Shown in pieces: positions 42,534 to 52,359 of a stretch of DNA of 64,000 nt. The translations under genes were made by a program, and so were the position numbers. The notes under the pieces were generated by a model. It ran no database searches. It was not told the origin of the DNA and saw nothing but the letters and a program-made list of their open reading frames with translations. Source of the stretch: Chloroflexota bacterium (GTDB taxonomy: Bacteria > Chloroflexota > Dehalococcoidia > Lucifugimonadales > JACPCK01); the NCBI GenBank assembly GCA_016179845.1, contig JACPCK010000034.1:37957-101956 (forward strand). The letters run 5' to 3'. Each line of letters starts with the position of its first letter. The first letter of the stretch is position 1.

Positions 42534-42589
42534 TATCCCTGGCCTGCCTAGGTTCACTAGCCCAGGGAAAATAAAGGAGGTTGATCCCC

Positions 42590-44137
42590 ATGACTAAAGA
42601 GCGGGTATACATATTCGACACTACCCTAAGAGACGGGGAGCAGGCCGCCGGCGCCGGGATGACCCCCGACGAGAAGCTGGAGATAGCCAGGCGTCTTGAG
42701 CTGCTTGGAGTTGACATAATAGAGGCGGGCTTCGCCGCCAGCTCCCCAGGTGATTTCCAGGCGGTGCAAAATATCGCCCGCGAGGTGCGCAAGCCAACTA
42801 TTGCCAGCCTGGCGCGGGCCGTGCCTCGAGACGTGGACATGGCCTGGGAGGCCCTCAAAGGCGCTGCCCAGCCCAGGATTCATGTCTTCCTCTCCAGCTC
42901 CGACATCCACATCATGCACCAGCTCCGCAAGAACCGCGAGGAGGTCATCGAGCAGGCGGTGGCCATGGTCAAGCGCGCCCGGGGCTACTGCGAGGACGTA
43001 GAGTTCTCCCCTATGGACGCCACTCGCACCAGGCCCGAGTACCTTTACATCCTCCTCCAGGCCGTCATAGACGCCGGGGCCACCACCGTCAACATCCCGG
43101 ATACGGTAGGGTACGCCATCCCTGAGGAATTCGCCGCCCTGCTCAGGGGCATCCAGGAGAACGTTGCCAACATCCACAAGGCCCGCCTCAGCGTCCACTG
43201 CCACAATGACCTCGGCCTCGCCGTGGCCAACAGCCTGGCTGCCATCAAGGTCGGCGCCCGTCAGGTGGAGGGATGCATCAACGGCATCGGCGAGCGGGCA
43301 GGCAACGCCGCCCTGGAGGAGATCATCCTCTCCCTCCACACGCGCAGGGACTTCTTCGGCTTCACCACGGGTATCGACACCACCCAGATATTCCGCCTCA
43401 GCCGCCTCGTCAGCGACATAACCGGCATGCCCGTCCAGCCCAATAAGGCCATCGTCGGCCTCAACGCCTTCCGGCATGCCTCCGGCATACACCAGGACGG
43501 CGTCATCAAGGAGAGGACCACCTATGAGATCATGGACCCCCGATCCATCGGGTGGCCAGGTAGCGCCCTGGTCCTGGGCAAGCTCAGCGGCAGGGCTGGC
43601 CTGAGAGCCCGCCTGGAAGACCTCGGCTACAAGCTCACCCAGGAGGAGCTGGACCGGGTATTCGAGGAGTTCAAGCTCCTGGCCGACAAGAAGCGCGAGG
43701 TTACAGACGAAGATCTGGAAGCCCTCATGGCGGAGCACCGCCGCGCTACCGTGGAGACCATAACCTACCGCCTCGAGCACGTCCAGGTCTCCTGCGGCGA
43801 CCATGAGATTCCCACGGCCACCGTCAGCCTCCGTGGCCCTGAGGACAGGCTTTATGTGGATGCGGCCACCGGCAACGGCCCTGTAGACGCAGTATACAAG
43901 GCCATTAACCGCATCGTGGGCGTCCCCAGCAAGCTGGTGGAGTTCAACATCCGCTCTATCACCGAGACCACCGAGGCCGTCGGCGATGTCACCATCCGCA
44001 TAGAGAAGGACGGCAAGCTGTACACGGGCCGCGGCACCTCCACTGACATCATCGTGGCCTCAGCCAAGGCCTATATGAACGCTCTCAACCGCCTTCTCGC
44101 CATGCAGGACGTGGCAACACAGGCCAAGTCCGGATAG
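42590..44137 (+). CDS. leuA: 2-isopropylmalate synthase
   Basis: A 515-residue enzyme catalysing the first step of leucine synthesis from 2-oxoisovalerate and acetyl-CoA. ATG 42590 follows aaaggagg. [17 protein letters not shown] is the HMGL signature with the metal Asp (near 10). [20 protein letters not shown] near 200 gives the HxH metal site, and [20 protein letters not shown] the second signature. The linker and C-terminal regulatory domain (from about 390, with [20 protein letters not shown]) are complete, so leucine feedback is likely. It follows ilvC in the T-box operon and is followed 52 nt later by leuC. Confidence 0.96.
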   Translation: MTKERVYIFDTTLRDGEQAAGAGMTPDEKLEIARRLELLGVDIIEAGFAASSPGDFQAVQNIAREVRKPTIASLARAVPRDVDMAWEALKGAAQPRIHVFLSSSDIHIMHQLRKNREEVIEQAVAMVKRARGYCEDVEFSPMDATRTRPEYLYILLQAVIDAGATTVNIPDTVGYAIPEEFAALLRGIQENVANIHKARLSVHCHNDLGLAVANSLAAIKVGARQVEGCINGIGERAGNAALEEIILSLHTRRDFFGFTTGIDTTQIFRLSRLVSDITGMPVQPNKAIVGLNAFRHASGIHQDGVIKERTTYEIMDPRSIGWPGSALVLGKLSGRAGLRARLEDLGYKLTQEELDRVFEEFKLLADKKREVTDEDLEALMAEHRRATVETITYRLEHVQVSCGDHEIPTATVSLRGPEDRLYVDAATGNGPVDAVYKAINRIVGVPSKLVEFNIRSITETTEAVGDVTIRIEKDGKLYTGRGTSTDIIVASAKAYMNALNRLLAMQDVATQAKSG

Positions 44138-44189
44138 CCCCCAGCAACGGTCGCCTACGAGTTACAGAGTCTTCTCAATGAGGACAACG

Positions 44190-45599
44190 ATGAAGCCCAA
44201 GACCATGTTCGAGAAGATATGGGAGGCCCACCTGGTTCACGAGGAGCGGGGTAACCCACCGGTCCTCTACGTGGACCTCCACCTGGTCCATGAGGTCACC
44301 TCCCCCCAGGCCTTCGAGGGCCTCCGCCTGGCAGGCCGCCGCGTCCGCCGTCCGGAGCTCACCGTGGGCACCGTTGACCACAATGTCCCCACCTGGGACC
44401 GCTCTCGCCCTATAACCGATCAGATATCCCTGAAGCAGATCGACGCCCTGGTCCGCAACGCCAGAGAGTTCGGAATCACCTTCTACGATATGCATAGCCC
44501 GGGCCAGGGCATCGTCCACGTCATCGGGCCGGAGCAGGGCTACACTCAGCCCGGTAAGGTCATCGTCTGCGGGGACAGTCACACGGCTACCCACGGCGCC
44601 TTCGGGGCCCTGGCCATGGCCATTGGCACCACCCAGGTAGAGCACGTCCTGGCCACCCAGTGCATCGTCCAGGCCAGGCCCAAGACTATGGAGATCCGCG
44701 TCAACGGCCGCCTCCCTCGCGGCGTCACCGCCAAGGACATCATCCTGGGCATCATTGGGCAGATAGGGGTGGACGGGGCCACCGGTTATGCCGTGGAGTA
44801 CACCGGCGACGCCATCCGCTCCCTCTCTATGGAGGGCCGGATGACCGTCTGCAACATGTCCATCGAGGCCGGCGCTCGCGTGGGCATGATCGCCCCCGAC
44901 GACACCACCTTCCAGTACCTGCGCGGGCGGCCCAGAGTGCCCCAGGGCACGGACTTCGATGCTGCCGTGGCGCAGTGGCGCCATCTCCCCACAGACCCTG
45001 GCGCCCAATACGACCGGGTGGTGGAGATAGACGCCGCCGCCATGGTGCCCTACGTCACCTGGGGCACCAACCCGGGCATGGTGGCCCCCATTACGGGACG
45101 CGTGCCCGACCCCGCCTCTTTCTCCTCCCCAGCAGACCGGGCCGCCGCCGAGCGGGCCCTGGAGTATATGGCCCTCCAGCCCGGAACACCTATCCAGAAG
45201 ATCCCTCTCGACCGGGCCTTCATCGGCTCCTGCACCAACTCCCGCCTGGAGGACCTGCGGGCTGCCGCCGCCGTGGTCAAGGGCTACAAGGTCAACCCCA
45301 AGGTCTACGCCATGGTCGTCCCCGGCTCCACGTCGGTAAAAAGGCAGGCTGAGGCCGAGGGCTTGGACCGCGTCTTCGAGGACGCCGGCTTCGACTGGCG
45401 CGAGTCGGGCTGCTCCATGTGCCTGGGCATGAACCCGGACATCCTCCAGCCCGGCCAACGCTGCGCCTCCACCTCCAACCGCAACTTCGAGGGCCGCCAG
45501 GGCAAGGGAGGACGAACCCACCTGGTCAGCCCCCAGATGGCCGCCGCCGCCGCCATCGCCGGCCACTTCGTTGACATAAGAGAGTGGCGGTTCAACTAG
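44190..45599 (+). CDS. leuC: 3-isopropylmalate dehydratase, large subunit
   Basis: A 469-residue aconitase-family protein that carries the 4Fe-4S cluster of isopropylmalate isomerase. ATG 44190 has gagga at the right distance; ATG 44178 is an alternative. Signatures are [33 protein letters not shown], and the cluster cysteines in [12 protein letters not shown] and [12 protein letters not shown]. The middle and end are canonical ([20 protein letters not shown]). It needs the LeuD subunit, for which no gene follows. The operon stops here and the next 170 nt hold a dispersed repeat and a foreign-looking gene. Confidence 0.96.
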   Translation: MKPKTMFEKIWEAHLVHEERGNPPVLYVDLHLVHEVTSPQAFEGLRLAGRRVRRPELTVGTVDHNVPTWDRSRPITDQISLKQIDALVRNAREFGITFYDMHSPGQGIVHVIGPEQGYTQPGKVIVCGDSHTATHGAFGALAMAIGTTQVEHVLATQCIVQARPKTMEIRVNGRLPRGVTAKDIILGIIGQIGVDGATGYAVEYTGDAIRSLSMEGRMTVCNMSIEAGARVGMIAPDDTTFQYLRGRPRVPQGTDFDAAVAQWRHLPTDPGAQYDRVVEIDAAAMVPYVTWGTNPGMVAPITGRVPDPASFSSPADRAAAERALEYMALQPGTPIQKIPLDRAFIGSCTNSRLEDLRAAAAVVKGYKVNPKVYAMVVPGSTSVKRQAEAEGLDRVFEDAGFDWRESGCSMCLGMNPDILQPGQRCASTSNRNFEGRQGKGGRTHLVSPQMAAAAAIAGHFVDIREWRFN

Positions 45600-45654
45600 G
45601 GCGGCTGACGCAACCCCCTCATGGTTCAGCTAGTTCACTGCAAGCGGTACCTTC

Positions 45655-45684
45655 ACTTATCCTGAGCTCGTCAAAGGATGAGCC
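45655..45684. repeat. Palindromic intergenic repeat (tcctgagctcgtcaaaggatga)
   Basis: The sequence cttatcctgagctcgtcaaag followed by gatgagcc contains tatcc..ggat inverted arms. It belongs to the gttcgac/gctcg-type short repeats also seen at 2334-2360. It lies directly after leuC. Confidence 0.5.
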
Positions 45685-45731
45685 TGGCCAAAGGGCGAGC
45701 TTATGGTTCCTTGCGTTCCGTTCCATTTCGG

Positions 45732-45761
45732 TTGACACATTGGAATCCCCTATACTATCCT
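45732..45761 (+). promoter_or_regulatory. Promoter giving a leaderless or near-leaderless transcript
   Basis: TTGACA at 45732-45737 is followed after 18 nt by TATCCT at 45756-45761; TATACT at 45751 is an alternative at short spacing. Transcription would start about 3-10 nt before ATG 45771, leaving no room for a ribosome-binding site. Confidence 0.5.
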
Positions 45762-45770
45762 TGGCCTACT

Positions 45771-46271
45771 ATGGTAAGTAGTGAACACCCCGACCCTATC
45801 TACAAGTATGTAGACGACAAGGTCGAACAACTTAAATATGACCTTCTCTCGAATGAGATAGCCGATATCCAAGACAAAGTGGATGCGATACAAGGTCAAC
45901 TACCTCCATTACAATCACTTAAACAATCCACCGATAGGTTAGCGGAACAGGTACAAAAACTAATCGACCAGTTTCTAGCCCTTCGACGAGAGACTGCTCT
46001 TATCCGACTTACTAATTTCACTAATTGTCTCTGGCTAAACCTCGCCATAGAAAGACAGTCTATGGACATCCGACAAACAATTCACCGCATAGCGATTCGT
46101 TATTCGGCTCAAATCACTCACTCGATGTCCCCTGAGAAATTGGTAGACGATGCAATTTACGAATGTAGGATATACCTTAAGGGGAGTGGTCTAGCGTCTC
46201 TTTTTCTTCCCGAATCATGGATGGTGGAGCCCAGAGGTAATGCAGGTATTGCTGAGGTCAAGGCACCTTAA
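45771..46271 (+). CDS. Hypothetical coiled-coil protein, probably acquired
   Basis: A 166-residue protein of unknown function. Residues about 8-75 form a heptad-rich coiled coil (YVDDKVEQLKYDLLSNEIAD, QSTDRLAEQVQKLIDQFLAL). They are followed by a mixed region with NCLWLNLAIERQSMD and a DDAIYECRIYLKG segment. Codon use is markedly AT-richer than in leuC or glxK on either side. The gene is preceded by a promoter but no ribosome site. It sits between the end of the leu operon and a convergent kinase gene, in a spot also carrying a dispersed repeat. Upstream in-frame extension to 45678 reads into the repeat and is unlikely. Confidence 0.6.
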   Translation: MVSSEHPDPIYKYVDDKVEQLKYDLLSNEIADIQDKVDAIQGQLPPLQSLKQSTDRLAEQVQKLIDQFLALRRETALIRLTNFTNCLWLNLAIERQSMDIRQTIHRIAIRYSAQITHSMSPEKLVDDAIYECRIYLKGSGLASLFLPESWMVEPRGNAGIAEVKAP

Positions 46272-46339
46272 CCCGCCCAATCCCTGCTACCCGGCCCAGG
46301 AGCTAAACAGCGCCGAGGCCTCAATGCGTCTGAACAACG

Positions 46340-47473
46340 CTAATGGTTACGAAACCACCACCTGAGTGCCCGTTCGGTGGCCTCCACCAGCAACCGGTAG
46401 TGCTGCTCTCTTCTCCCGACCCCTGACACCCTCTCTGCCACAGTTTCGATCCTGGCAAAAGGCCCCTGTCTTACCACCGCCTCATACCCGTCTCCCAGAG
46501 AGCCCACCACCGCTATGCAAGGTACTCCCTTCTCCTTCGCCAGGCGGGCCACAGCAAGAGGCGCCTTGTTGTAGGCCGTCGACGCATCCAGGCGCCCCTC
46601 GCCGGTGATAACCAGGTCGGCCCCCTCCAGCTTCTCCTTCATCTTCACCGCCTGGAAGACCACCTCCGCGCCAGGCTGGAGCCTTCCCCCTAGAAAAGCC
46701 ATTAGGCCGAAGCCGAGCCCGCCCGCCGCACCAGCGCCCGGAACGTCCCTCAGGGCCAGCCCCAGGTCCCTTTCTGCGACAGCAGCCAGATGGCTCAGCG
46801 CACCGTCCAGCTCTCGCGCCGCTTCCGGCGAAGCCCCCTTCTGAGACCCATACACCATGGAAGCCCCCTCCGGCCCGCACAGAGGGTTGGTCACATCAGT
46901 GGCCCCTATGACAACGCACTCCTTGACCCTTGGATCCCGATGAGAGATATCTATGCTCGCCAGTCCCTTCAAGGCTGCGCCACCACGAGGAAGCTCCCTC
47001 CCCTCCGCGTCCAGGAAACTTACGCCGACGGCCTGGGCCATCCCCGCACCGCCGTCGTTGGTTGCACTGCCCCCCAGGCCAATGACGAACCTCCGCAGTC
47101 CCATGTCCATGGCATGCAGCATGAGCTCGCCCAGGCCACAGGTGGTCGTGGCACGGGGGTCCCGCTCCGACGGTGATAGCATGGCCAGCCCGCACACCCG
47201 CGCCGTCTCCAGCACGGCCGTGGCGCCGTCCCCCAATATGCCCCACTCTGCCCGCACAAGACGGCCCAAAGGGCCTGTCACCGGCGTGACCAGATACCGA
47301 CCCCCTGAGCTTTCCACCAGGGCCTCCAGGGTGCCGTCGCCGCCATCGGCCACCGGCGCCAGCACCACCTCCGCTTCAGGCCACACAGCGCCGACTCCCT
47401 CTGCCATAGCCTTCGCTGCCTCCCTGGCAGACAGTGTGCCCTTAAAGGCCTGGGGCGCCACCACCACTTTCAT
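46340..47473 (-). CDS. glxK: Glycerate kinase (GlxK/GarK family)
   Basis: A 377-residue type I glycerate 2-kinase. The start VVVAPQAFKGTLSAREAAKA is the family opening, with Lys10 and the KG(S/T)L motif. APVADGGDGTLEALVE (near 40), GLGGSATNDGGAGMAQAVGV (near 145) and VITGEGRLDASTAYNKAPL (near 290) are the diagnostic motifs. It phosphorylates D-glycerate with ATP, feeding glyoxylate- or serine-derived carbon into glycolysis. It is divergent from the M20 amidase gene with a 95-nt shared region. Confidence 0.94.
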   Translation of the reverse strand: MKVVVAPQAFKGTLSAREAAKAMAEGVGAVWPEAEVVLAPVADGGDGTLEALVESSGGRYLVTPVTGPLGRLVRAEWGILGDGATAVLETARVCGLAMLSPSERDPRATTTCGLGELMLHAMDMGLRRFVIGLGGSATNDGGAGMAQAVGVSFLDAEGRELPRGGAALKGLASIDISHRDPRVKECVVIGATDVTNPLCGPEGASMVYGSQKGASPEAARELDGALSHLAAVAERDLGLALRDVPGAGAAGGLGFGLMAFLGGRLQPGAEVVFQAVKMKEKLEGADLVITGEGRLDASTAYNKAPLAVARLAKEKGVPCIAVVGSLGDGYEAVVRQGPFARIETVAERVSGVGRREQHYRLLVEATERALRWWFRNH

Positions 47474-47568
47474 TTCGTTGCATTATATTCCCCCCTCGGC
47501 CTCTCCCTCCATCGCAAGGTCTCTGGTAAAATCCCACTGGCGCCAAAGAGCCAGCACGGGAGGAAACG

Positions 47569-48900
47569 ATGGCAGGCCGAGAAGAGATGAAGGCCCTCGT
47601 GGGCAAGGAGATAGACAGCCACGCTGATGAGATCATTGGTGTGGCCAGGGCCGTTTGGGCCACCCCGGAGCCCGGCTTCCGGGAGGAGCGGACCTCTCGC
47701 TACATATCCCAGAAGCTCCGTGACCTGGGCATTCCCCATCGGGGTGGCATCGCCCTGACTGGCATCAAGGGCTACCTGAGTGGAGAGGCAGGGCCGGGCC
47801 CCACCGTGGCTGTCCTCGGTGAGCTGGACTCCCTCATCGTTCCGGGGCACCCGGAGGCAGACCCCAGGACAGGGGCGGTGCACGCCTGCGGCCACCACGG
47901 CCAGCTAGGGATGCTGATAGGAGTGGCCCTGGGGCTTCAGGCCAGGGGTGTGCTCAAGGGGCTCTGCGGGCGGGTCGCCCTCATGGCCGTACCGGCGGAG
48001 GAGTACATCGAGATCGAGTGGCGGGACGAGCTGCGCCGTCAGGGGAAGGTCCAGTTCCTGGGGGGCAAGCCCGAGTTCATCCGCCTGGGGGAGTTCGACG
48101 ACGTGGACATGGCCATGATGACCCACGTCACCTCCGAGTCGGCGGAGAATCCCCTCACCATGTCTCACACCAGCAACGGGATAGTGGCCAAGCGGATCCA
48201 GTTCCTTGGACGAGCGGCCCATGCGGGGAGCGCCCCCTGGGCAGGGATCAACGCCCTTAACGCCGCCATGATCGCCCTCCAGGCCATCCACAGCCAGAGG
48301 GAGACCTTCAAGGACCAGGATACCATCAGGGTGCACCCCATCATCACCCAGGGTGGCACGGCGGTGAACTCGGTGCCTGCGGACGTGCGCATGGAGACCT
48401 TCGTGCGGGGGAGGACCACCCAGGCCATCGCAGACGCCGATGCCAAAGTAGACCGCTGCCTTAGGGCCGGGGCCATGGCCGTAGGGGGCAAGGTTCGCAT
48501 CGTCACCCTGCCGGGCTACATGCCCATGGTCACCAATCCCCACATGGCAGACCTTTGGCGCCAGAATGCAGCGACCCTGGTGGGGGAGGAGAATGTGGGG
48601 GAGGGTCGCCACCGCACCGCCTCCACGGACATGGGCGATGTGATGCACATCATGCCAGCCATTCACCCCTTCTCTGGCGGCGCCGTGGGCAACCATCACG
48701 GGGCCGACTTCTACATCAAGGACTGGGACCTGGCGGTGATCAAGGGAGCCAAGGCCATGGCCCTAACCGTCGTGGACCTGCTGGCGGAGGGGGCAGCGAA
48801 GGCCCTGGACGTGAAAGCCAGGAGCGCGCCCTCCATGACCAAGGAGCAGTACCTGGCCTTCATGCAAGGGATATTTAAAGAGAAGGTGTACGAGGAGTGA
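47569..48900 (+). CDS. M20 family amidohydrolase (AbgA/aminoacylase-like), copy 1
   Basis: A 443-residue zinc-dependent peptidase/amidase of the M20D group. Catalytic segments are AVLGELDSLIVPG, VHACGHHGQLGMLIGVALGL with the metal His pair, VPAEEYIEIEW with the catalytic Glu-Glu, and NHHGADFYIKDWDLAVI near the end. The dimerisation domain contains HAGSAPWAGINALNAAMIAL and TQGGTAVNSVPADVRMETFV. Such enzymes hydrolyse N-acyl or aminobenzoyl-glutamate-like amides. ATG 47569 follows gggagg. The stop overlaps the next gene's GTG by 4 nt; the two are tandem paralogs. Confidence 0.92.
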   Translation: MAGREEMKALVGKEIDSHADEIIGVARAVWATPEPGFREERTSRYISQKLRDLGIPHRGGIALTGIKGYLSGEAGPGPTVAVLGELDSLIVPGHPEADPRTGAVHACGHHGQLGMLIGVALGLQARGVLKGLCGRVALMAVPAEEYIEIEWRDELRRQGKVQFLGGKPEFIRLGEFDDVDMAMMTHVTSESAENPLTMSHTSNGIVAKRIQFLGRAAHAGSAPWAGINALNAAMIALQAIHSQRETFKDQDTIRVHPIITQGGTAVNSVPADVRMETFVRGRTTQAIADADAKVDRCLRAGAMAVGGKVRIVTLPGYMPMVTNPHMADLWRQNAATLVGEENVGEGRHRTASTDMGDVMHIMPAIHPFSGGAVGNHHGADFYIKDWDLAVIKGAKAMALTVVDLLAEGAAKALDVKARSAPSMTKEQYLAFMQGIFKEKVYEE

Positions 48901-50234
48901 GCCTCAGCGAGCTCAAGGCTTTGGCGTGCCAGGCCATCGATAGCCGAAGGGATGGGATCGTTGGCCTGGCCCGAGCGGTCCTGGCGAACCCTGAGACCGG
49001 CTTCACGGAGTTCAAGACCTCTGCCCTCGTCTGCCAAATGCTCCAGGAGCTCGGCGTGCCCCACCGCAAAGGCATCGCCCTCACCGGCATAAAGGGCTAT
49101 CTTCAGGGAAGGCAAGGGCCGGGCCCCACCGTCGCCATCATAGGAGAGCTGGACTCCCTGCGGGTGCCGGACCACCCCCACGCCAACCCCGAAACGGGAG
49201 CGGCCCACGCCTGCGGACACCATGCCCAGTTGGGGATGCTGGTCGGTTCAGCCGTAGGGCTCCTGGCTCCCGGAGTCCTGGATGTCCTCAGCGGCCGCGT
49301 CGCTCTAGTAGCGGTCCCCGCCGAGGAGTTCATAGATGTGGAGTACCGCTACGAGCTCCACCGCCAGGGCAGGCTGGGCCTCATGTCCGGCAAACAGGAG
49401 TTCATCCGGCTGGGCGAGTTCGACAACGTGGATATGGCCATGCTGGTTCACACCAACTCCCGCAATGGAACCAAGCTGGCTCTTGGCGGCACCAGCACTG
49501 CCCACCTTGTCAAGTACGTCCAATTCCTCGGTCGCGCCGCTCACGCGGGAGGCGCACCCTGGGATGGCATTAACGCCCTCAACGCCGCGGGAATCGCTCT
49601 CAATGCCATTCATGCGGTCCGGGAGACCGCCCGTGAGAAGGACACCATACGACTTCACTTTACCATCACTCGCGGCGGCGTTGCCGTCAACTCGGTGCCC
49701 TCCGATGTGCGTCTCGAAGGCCGCGTCCGCGGCCGCACCCTGGAAGCAGTGGCCGAGGCCAACCAGAGGGTGGACCGCTGCCTGCGCGCCGGCGCCCTGG
49801 CCGTGGGAGGAGGCGTCCGCATCGCCACCATCGCCGGATACCTTCCCCAGATCAACAACTCGGCCCTGTTGGAGGCGTTTCGCAGAAATTCAGTCGCCCT
49901 GGTAGGCCAGGAGAGTGTGGCCACCCGGCCCGAAAGGCTGGCAGCCGGCGGCTCCACTGACATGGGAGACCTGAGCCACCTCATGCCAGCCATCCACCCA
50001 TACGTTTCGGGCGCTACGGGCCGCGGCCACGGGAACGACTACTTGATAGAGGACTACGACCTCGCCGTCATCACCCCTGCCAAGATCATGGCCATGACCG
50101 CCATCGACCTGCTTTCCGAGGGTGCGGCTCTCGCCACCGAAATCAAGAACCGCCACAAACCTTTCATGACCAAGGAGCAGTACCTCTCCCTTCAGGCCAG
50201 CCGCACCCGAGAGGAGCTGTACGAGGGTAGGTGA
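48897..50234 (+). CDS. M20 family amidohydrolase (AbgA/aminoacylase-like), copy 2
   Basis: A 445-residue paralog of the preceding enzyme, starting at GTG 48897 in a GTGA overlap. All catalytic segments are kept: AIIGELDSLRVPD, AHACGHHAQLGMLVGSAVGL, VPAEEFIDVEYRYELHRQG and GRGHGNDYLIEDYDLAVI. The dimerisation domain reads HAGGAPWDGINALNAAGIAL then TRGGVAVNSVPSDVRL. The two copies are similar in nearly every block but clearly diverged, so the duplication is old and they may form a heteromer or act on different acyl amides. Confidence 0.92.
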   Translation: MSLSELKALACQAIDSRRDGIVGLARAVLANPETGFTEFKTSALVCQMLQELGVPHRKGIALTGIKGYLQGRQGPGPTVAIIGELDSLRVPDHPHANPETGAAHACGHHAQLGMLVGSAVGLLAPGVLDVLSGRVALVAVPAEEFIDVEYRYELHRQGRLGLMSGKQEFIRLGEFDNVDMAMLVHTNSRNGTKLALGGTSTAHLVKYVQFLGRAAHAGGAPWDGINALNAAGIALNAIHAVRETAREKDTIRLHFTITRGGVAVNSVPSDVRLEGRVRGRTLEAVAEANQRVDRCLRAGALAVGGGVRIATIAGYLPQINNSALLEAFRRNSVALVGQESVATRPERLAAGGSTDMGDLSHLMPAIHPYVSGATGRGHGNDYLIEDYDLAVITPAKIMAMTAIDLLSEGAALATEIKNRHKPFMTKEQYLSLQASRTREELYEGR

Positions 50235-50266
50235 AACGCACCGTTACTTTCGAAAGCAGGAAGACG

Positions 50267-52141
50267 CTACAGACGCTCCCGCAGGACGATAGCAACCAGG
50301 TCCTTTTGTGTTTCCCTTAGCTCAGAATCGGGCAGGGATGATAGCAGCTCCTGGGTGTTGAGTTGCTTGCCCGTCAGGTCTAGCACCATCTCCAGCCCAG
50401 AGCCGTCCCGCGTGGGGGAGGAGCTGAGCACCTGCCCTGCCCCCACCAGCTTCTCCAGGGCATTCCATATCCTCTGGAGGGAGTCAGCGTCAGGGTAAGG
50501 CATGAACAAAAGCCGCAGTATTCCCGAGTACACCTTGTGTTGTGCCGGCTGCGCCGGGCCTGCTGGCGCTGGCTGGACAACCCTGGGAGCGGGGGGCCTC
50601 TGGCTCTGCACGGACGCCACGTCTGGGGCCTTCTCACCCGGTGCCAGCCTCTCTCGCTGCGCATCTGGCCTTAATGGGACGTTGGTGGCCTGGCTTATGT
50701 CTGCAGGTGGGGTGACAGATCTCGCAGGGTTGCGGGAGCTGCCTTCTCTGGCAGGGCTGTCAGGTTCCCCAAAGACCCTGAACAACCTCTCGAGCTCCGC
50801 CCCTAGTTTGTCCAGTCCCGGCTCAGGAGGGGAAGAGGCCCTGGAGCGTTCTTCCGGCCCGGGCACAGGCTGCTGGGGCCGTGGAGCTGTCCTCAGAGGA
50901 GCGCTTTCTTCGAGTGACGGCGGTGTTGCTGGCCTCGGCGTCTCCTGACGCGGCGGAGGTGTCATCTGGATGGGCTGCTCTGGTGTAGGCGCATGCGGGC
51001 GGGTCGGCTCAGGCTCCGCCCACTCGGCACGCTGGGCATTCTCTCTGGGCTCTTGGCGCACCTCGCTAGCCCCAGGGACGTCTACGTCTGCCCATGGCCT
51101 CCGGCTGGGCTGTATGCTGTCCCCAGCATCCATCATCTGGACTGTGCCCTGTCGAACGGTCTCAGCCCGCTTGAGCAGCCTGATCGCCTCTTGGCGGGTC
51201 TCCTCGGCCTCTTCTCGCAGCGCCTGGGCCTGCCTTAGGGTCTCGGTCACTATGCGGAACGTCGCCCTGGCCTGCTCTTCCATCGCCCTTGCCTGGTCCA
51301 GGTAGTGCATCAGCTCGCTCCAGTGGGCACGCGTTTCTGCGGCTATCCGGAGGGCCTCCTGCAGGGCCCTCCGCGCCTCCTCCCGCGCCTGGGCGGTCTC
51401 CTTACGCAGCAACTCCGAATGCTCCAGAGCCTCCTCGGTCTGCCGCTGGATTCTCATAGCAATCTCGCGGGCCGCCATAGCGGCCTCCAGCTCTGCTCTG
51501 GCGCGCCGCCTTGCCTCCTGTACATCGCTCCAGGCCCGCATCACAGGCTCCTCCTGTGCACTTGGTTGTGCTGGCGGCGTCATAGTCTGGGGTGGAGGCT
51601 GCATAGCAGGTGCTGGTGTCACTATCGACGCGGCCGGAGCCTGCACTATTGGAAGGGTAGGGGGTACCTCCCGTTGAGACGCTCGCTCCTCTATCCTCGG
51701 ACGTGGAGCTACCTGCCCCTCGGGCAGGTAGCCGCCGGTCGACACAATCTCACCTGATGTTGGCCTGGGTCCAACAACAGAGCCCCTCGGAGCCGACTCT
51801 GGCTTTGGTCTATCTTGCAGCATCGTTGGTGCAACTGACGCGCTCAGGTCTCCTGTCAGGCCTGCCTTCGAGATCACATCCGGCTGTCCCGCAGGTTTTT
51901 GGGCCATCGTGGCAGCCACTCCCTTCCCCGCCACCCCTGTGGCCTGCCTGCTCGACTTCATTCTCAGAGTGCCCAATATCAGCCCCAGTCCCAGCACGGC
52001 ACTGACTCCGCCGGCACCCATGTTCATTATCAGGCCATTCCTGTAGCCCATGAAGGCAACAAATACTCCGACCAGGAATAGCAGCACGCCCAGGAGCACC
52101 AGCGTCGACGGACTCATGCTCATCCCTGAGCCCTTTTTCAT
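50267..52141 (-). CDS. Large membrane-anchored coiled-coil protein, unknown
   Basis: A 624-residue protein. Two N-terminal membrane helices (about 12-32 and 41-58) precede a disordered Pro/Gln-rich stretch to about 200. A long Ala/Glu/Arg coiled coil at about 200-345 follows (ARRRARAELEAAMAAREIAM, ETAQAREEARRALQEALRIA), then another Pro-rich linker. A compact C-terminal domain covers about 545-624: VYSGILRLLFMPYPDADSLQ, GSGLEMVLDLTGKQ and a final amphipathic helix. I recognise no family. The layout of membrane anchor, coiled coil and small globular head suggests a scaffold. It has its own transcription unit, divergent from the LLM gene and 1.4 kb before the pilus locus. Confidence 0.75.
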   Translation of the reverse strand: MKKGSGMSMSPSTLVLLGVLLFLVGVFVAFMGYRNGLIMNMGAGGVSAVLGLGLILGTLRMKSSRQATGVAGKGVAATMAQKPAGQPDVISKAGLTGDLSASVAPTMLQDRPKPESAPRGSVVGPRPTSGEIVSTGGYLPEGQVAPRPRIEERASQREVPPTLPIVQAPAASIVTPAPAMQPPPQTMTPPAQPSAQEEPVMRAWSDVQEARRRARAELEAAMAAREIAMRIQRQTEEALEHSELLRKETAQAREEARRALQEALRIAAETRAHWSELMHYLDQARAMEEQARATFRIVTETLRQAQALREEAEETRQEAIRLLKRAETVRQGTVQMMDAGDSIQPSRRPWADVDVPGASEVRQEPRENAQRAEWAEPEPTRPHAPTPEQPIQMTPPPRQETPRPATPPSLEESAPLRTAPRPQQPVPGPEERSRASSPPEPGLDKLGAELERLFRVFGEPDSPAREGSSRNPARSVTPPADISQATNVPLRPDAQRERLAPGEKAPDVASVQSQRPPAPRVVQPAPAGPAQPAQHKVYSGILRLLFMPYPDADSLQRIWNALEKLVGAGQVLSSSPTRDGSGLEMVLDLTGKQLNTQELLSSLPDSELRETQKDLVAIVLRERL

Positions 52142-52359
52142 GGCCTCACCTCGAACACAGCTTTCACACCGCTGCGGGAGTAGCAGTCGAACACGTCATG
52201 GGCGTCTCAGAACGAAAACGGCTTTACCACCACTATGAGAGCATTATAACTCGTTTTTGATAAATTTCCTAGCCCAGTTTGACTGATCCCACTCGATCTG
52301 ATAAAGTAGCTCACCTTGAACGTGTCCTCTTGTGGGGAGCCACGGCGGAAGGAGACCAG

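Noticed and set aside
42626..45566. Two long minus-strand frames opposite leuA and leuC
   Set aside because: Antisense shadows; no ribosome site and no recognisable domain.
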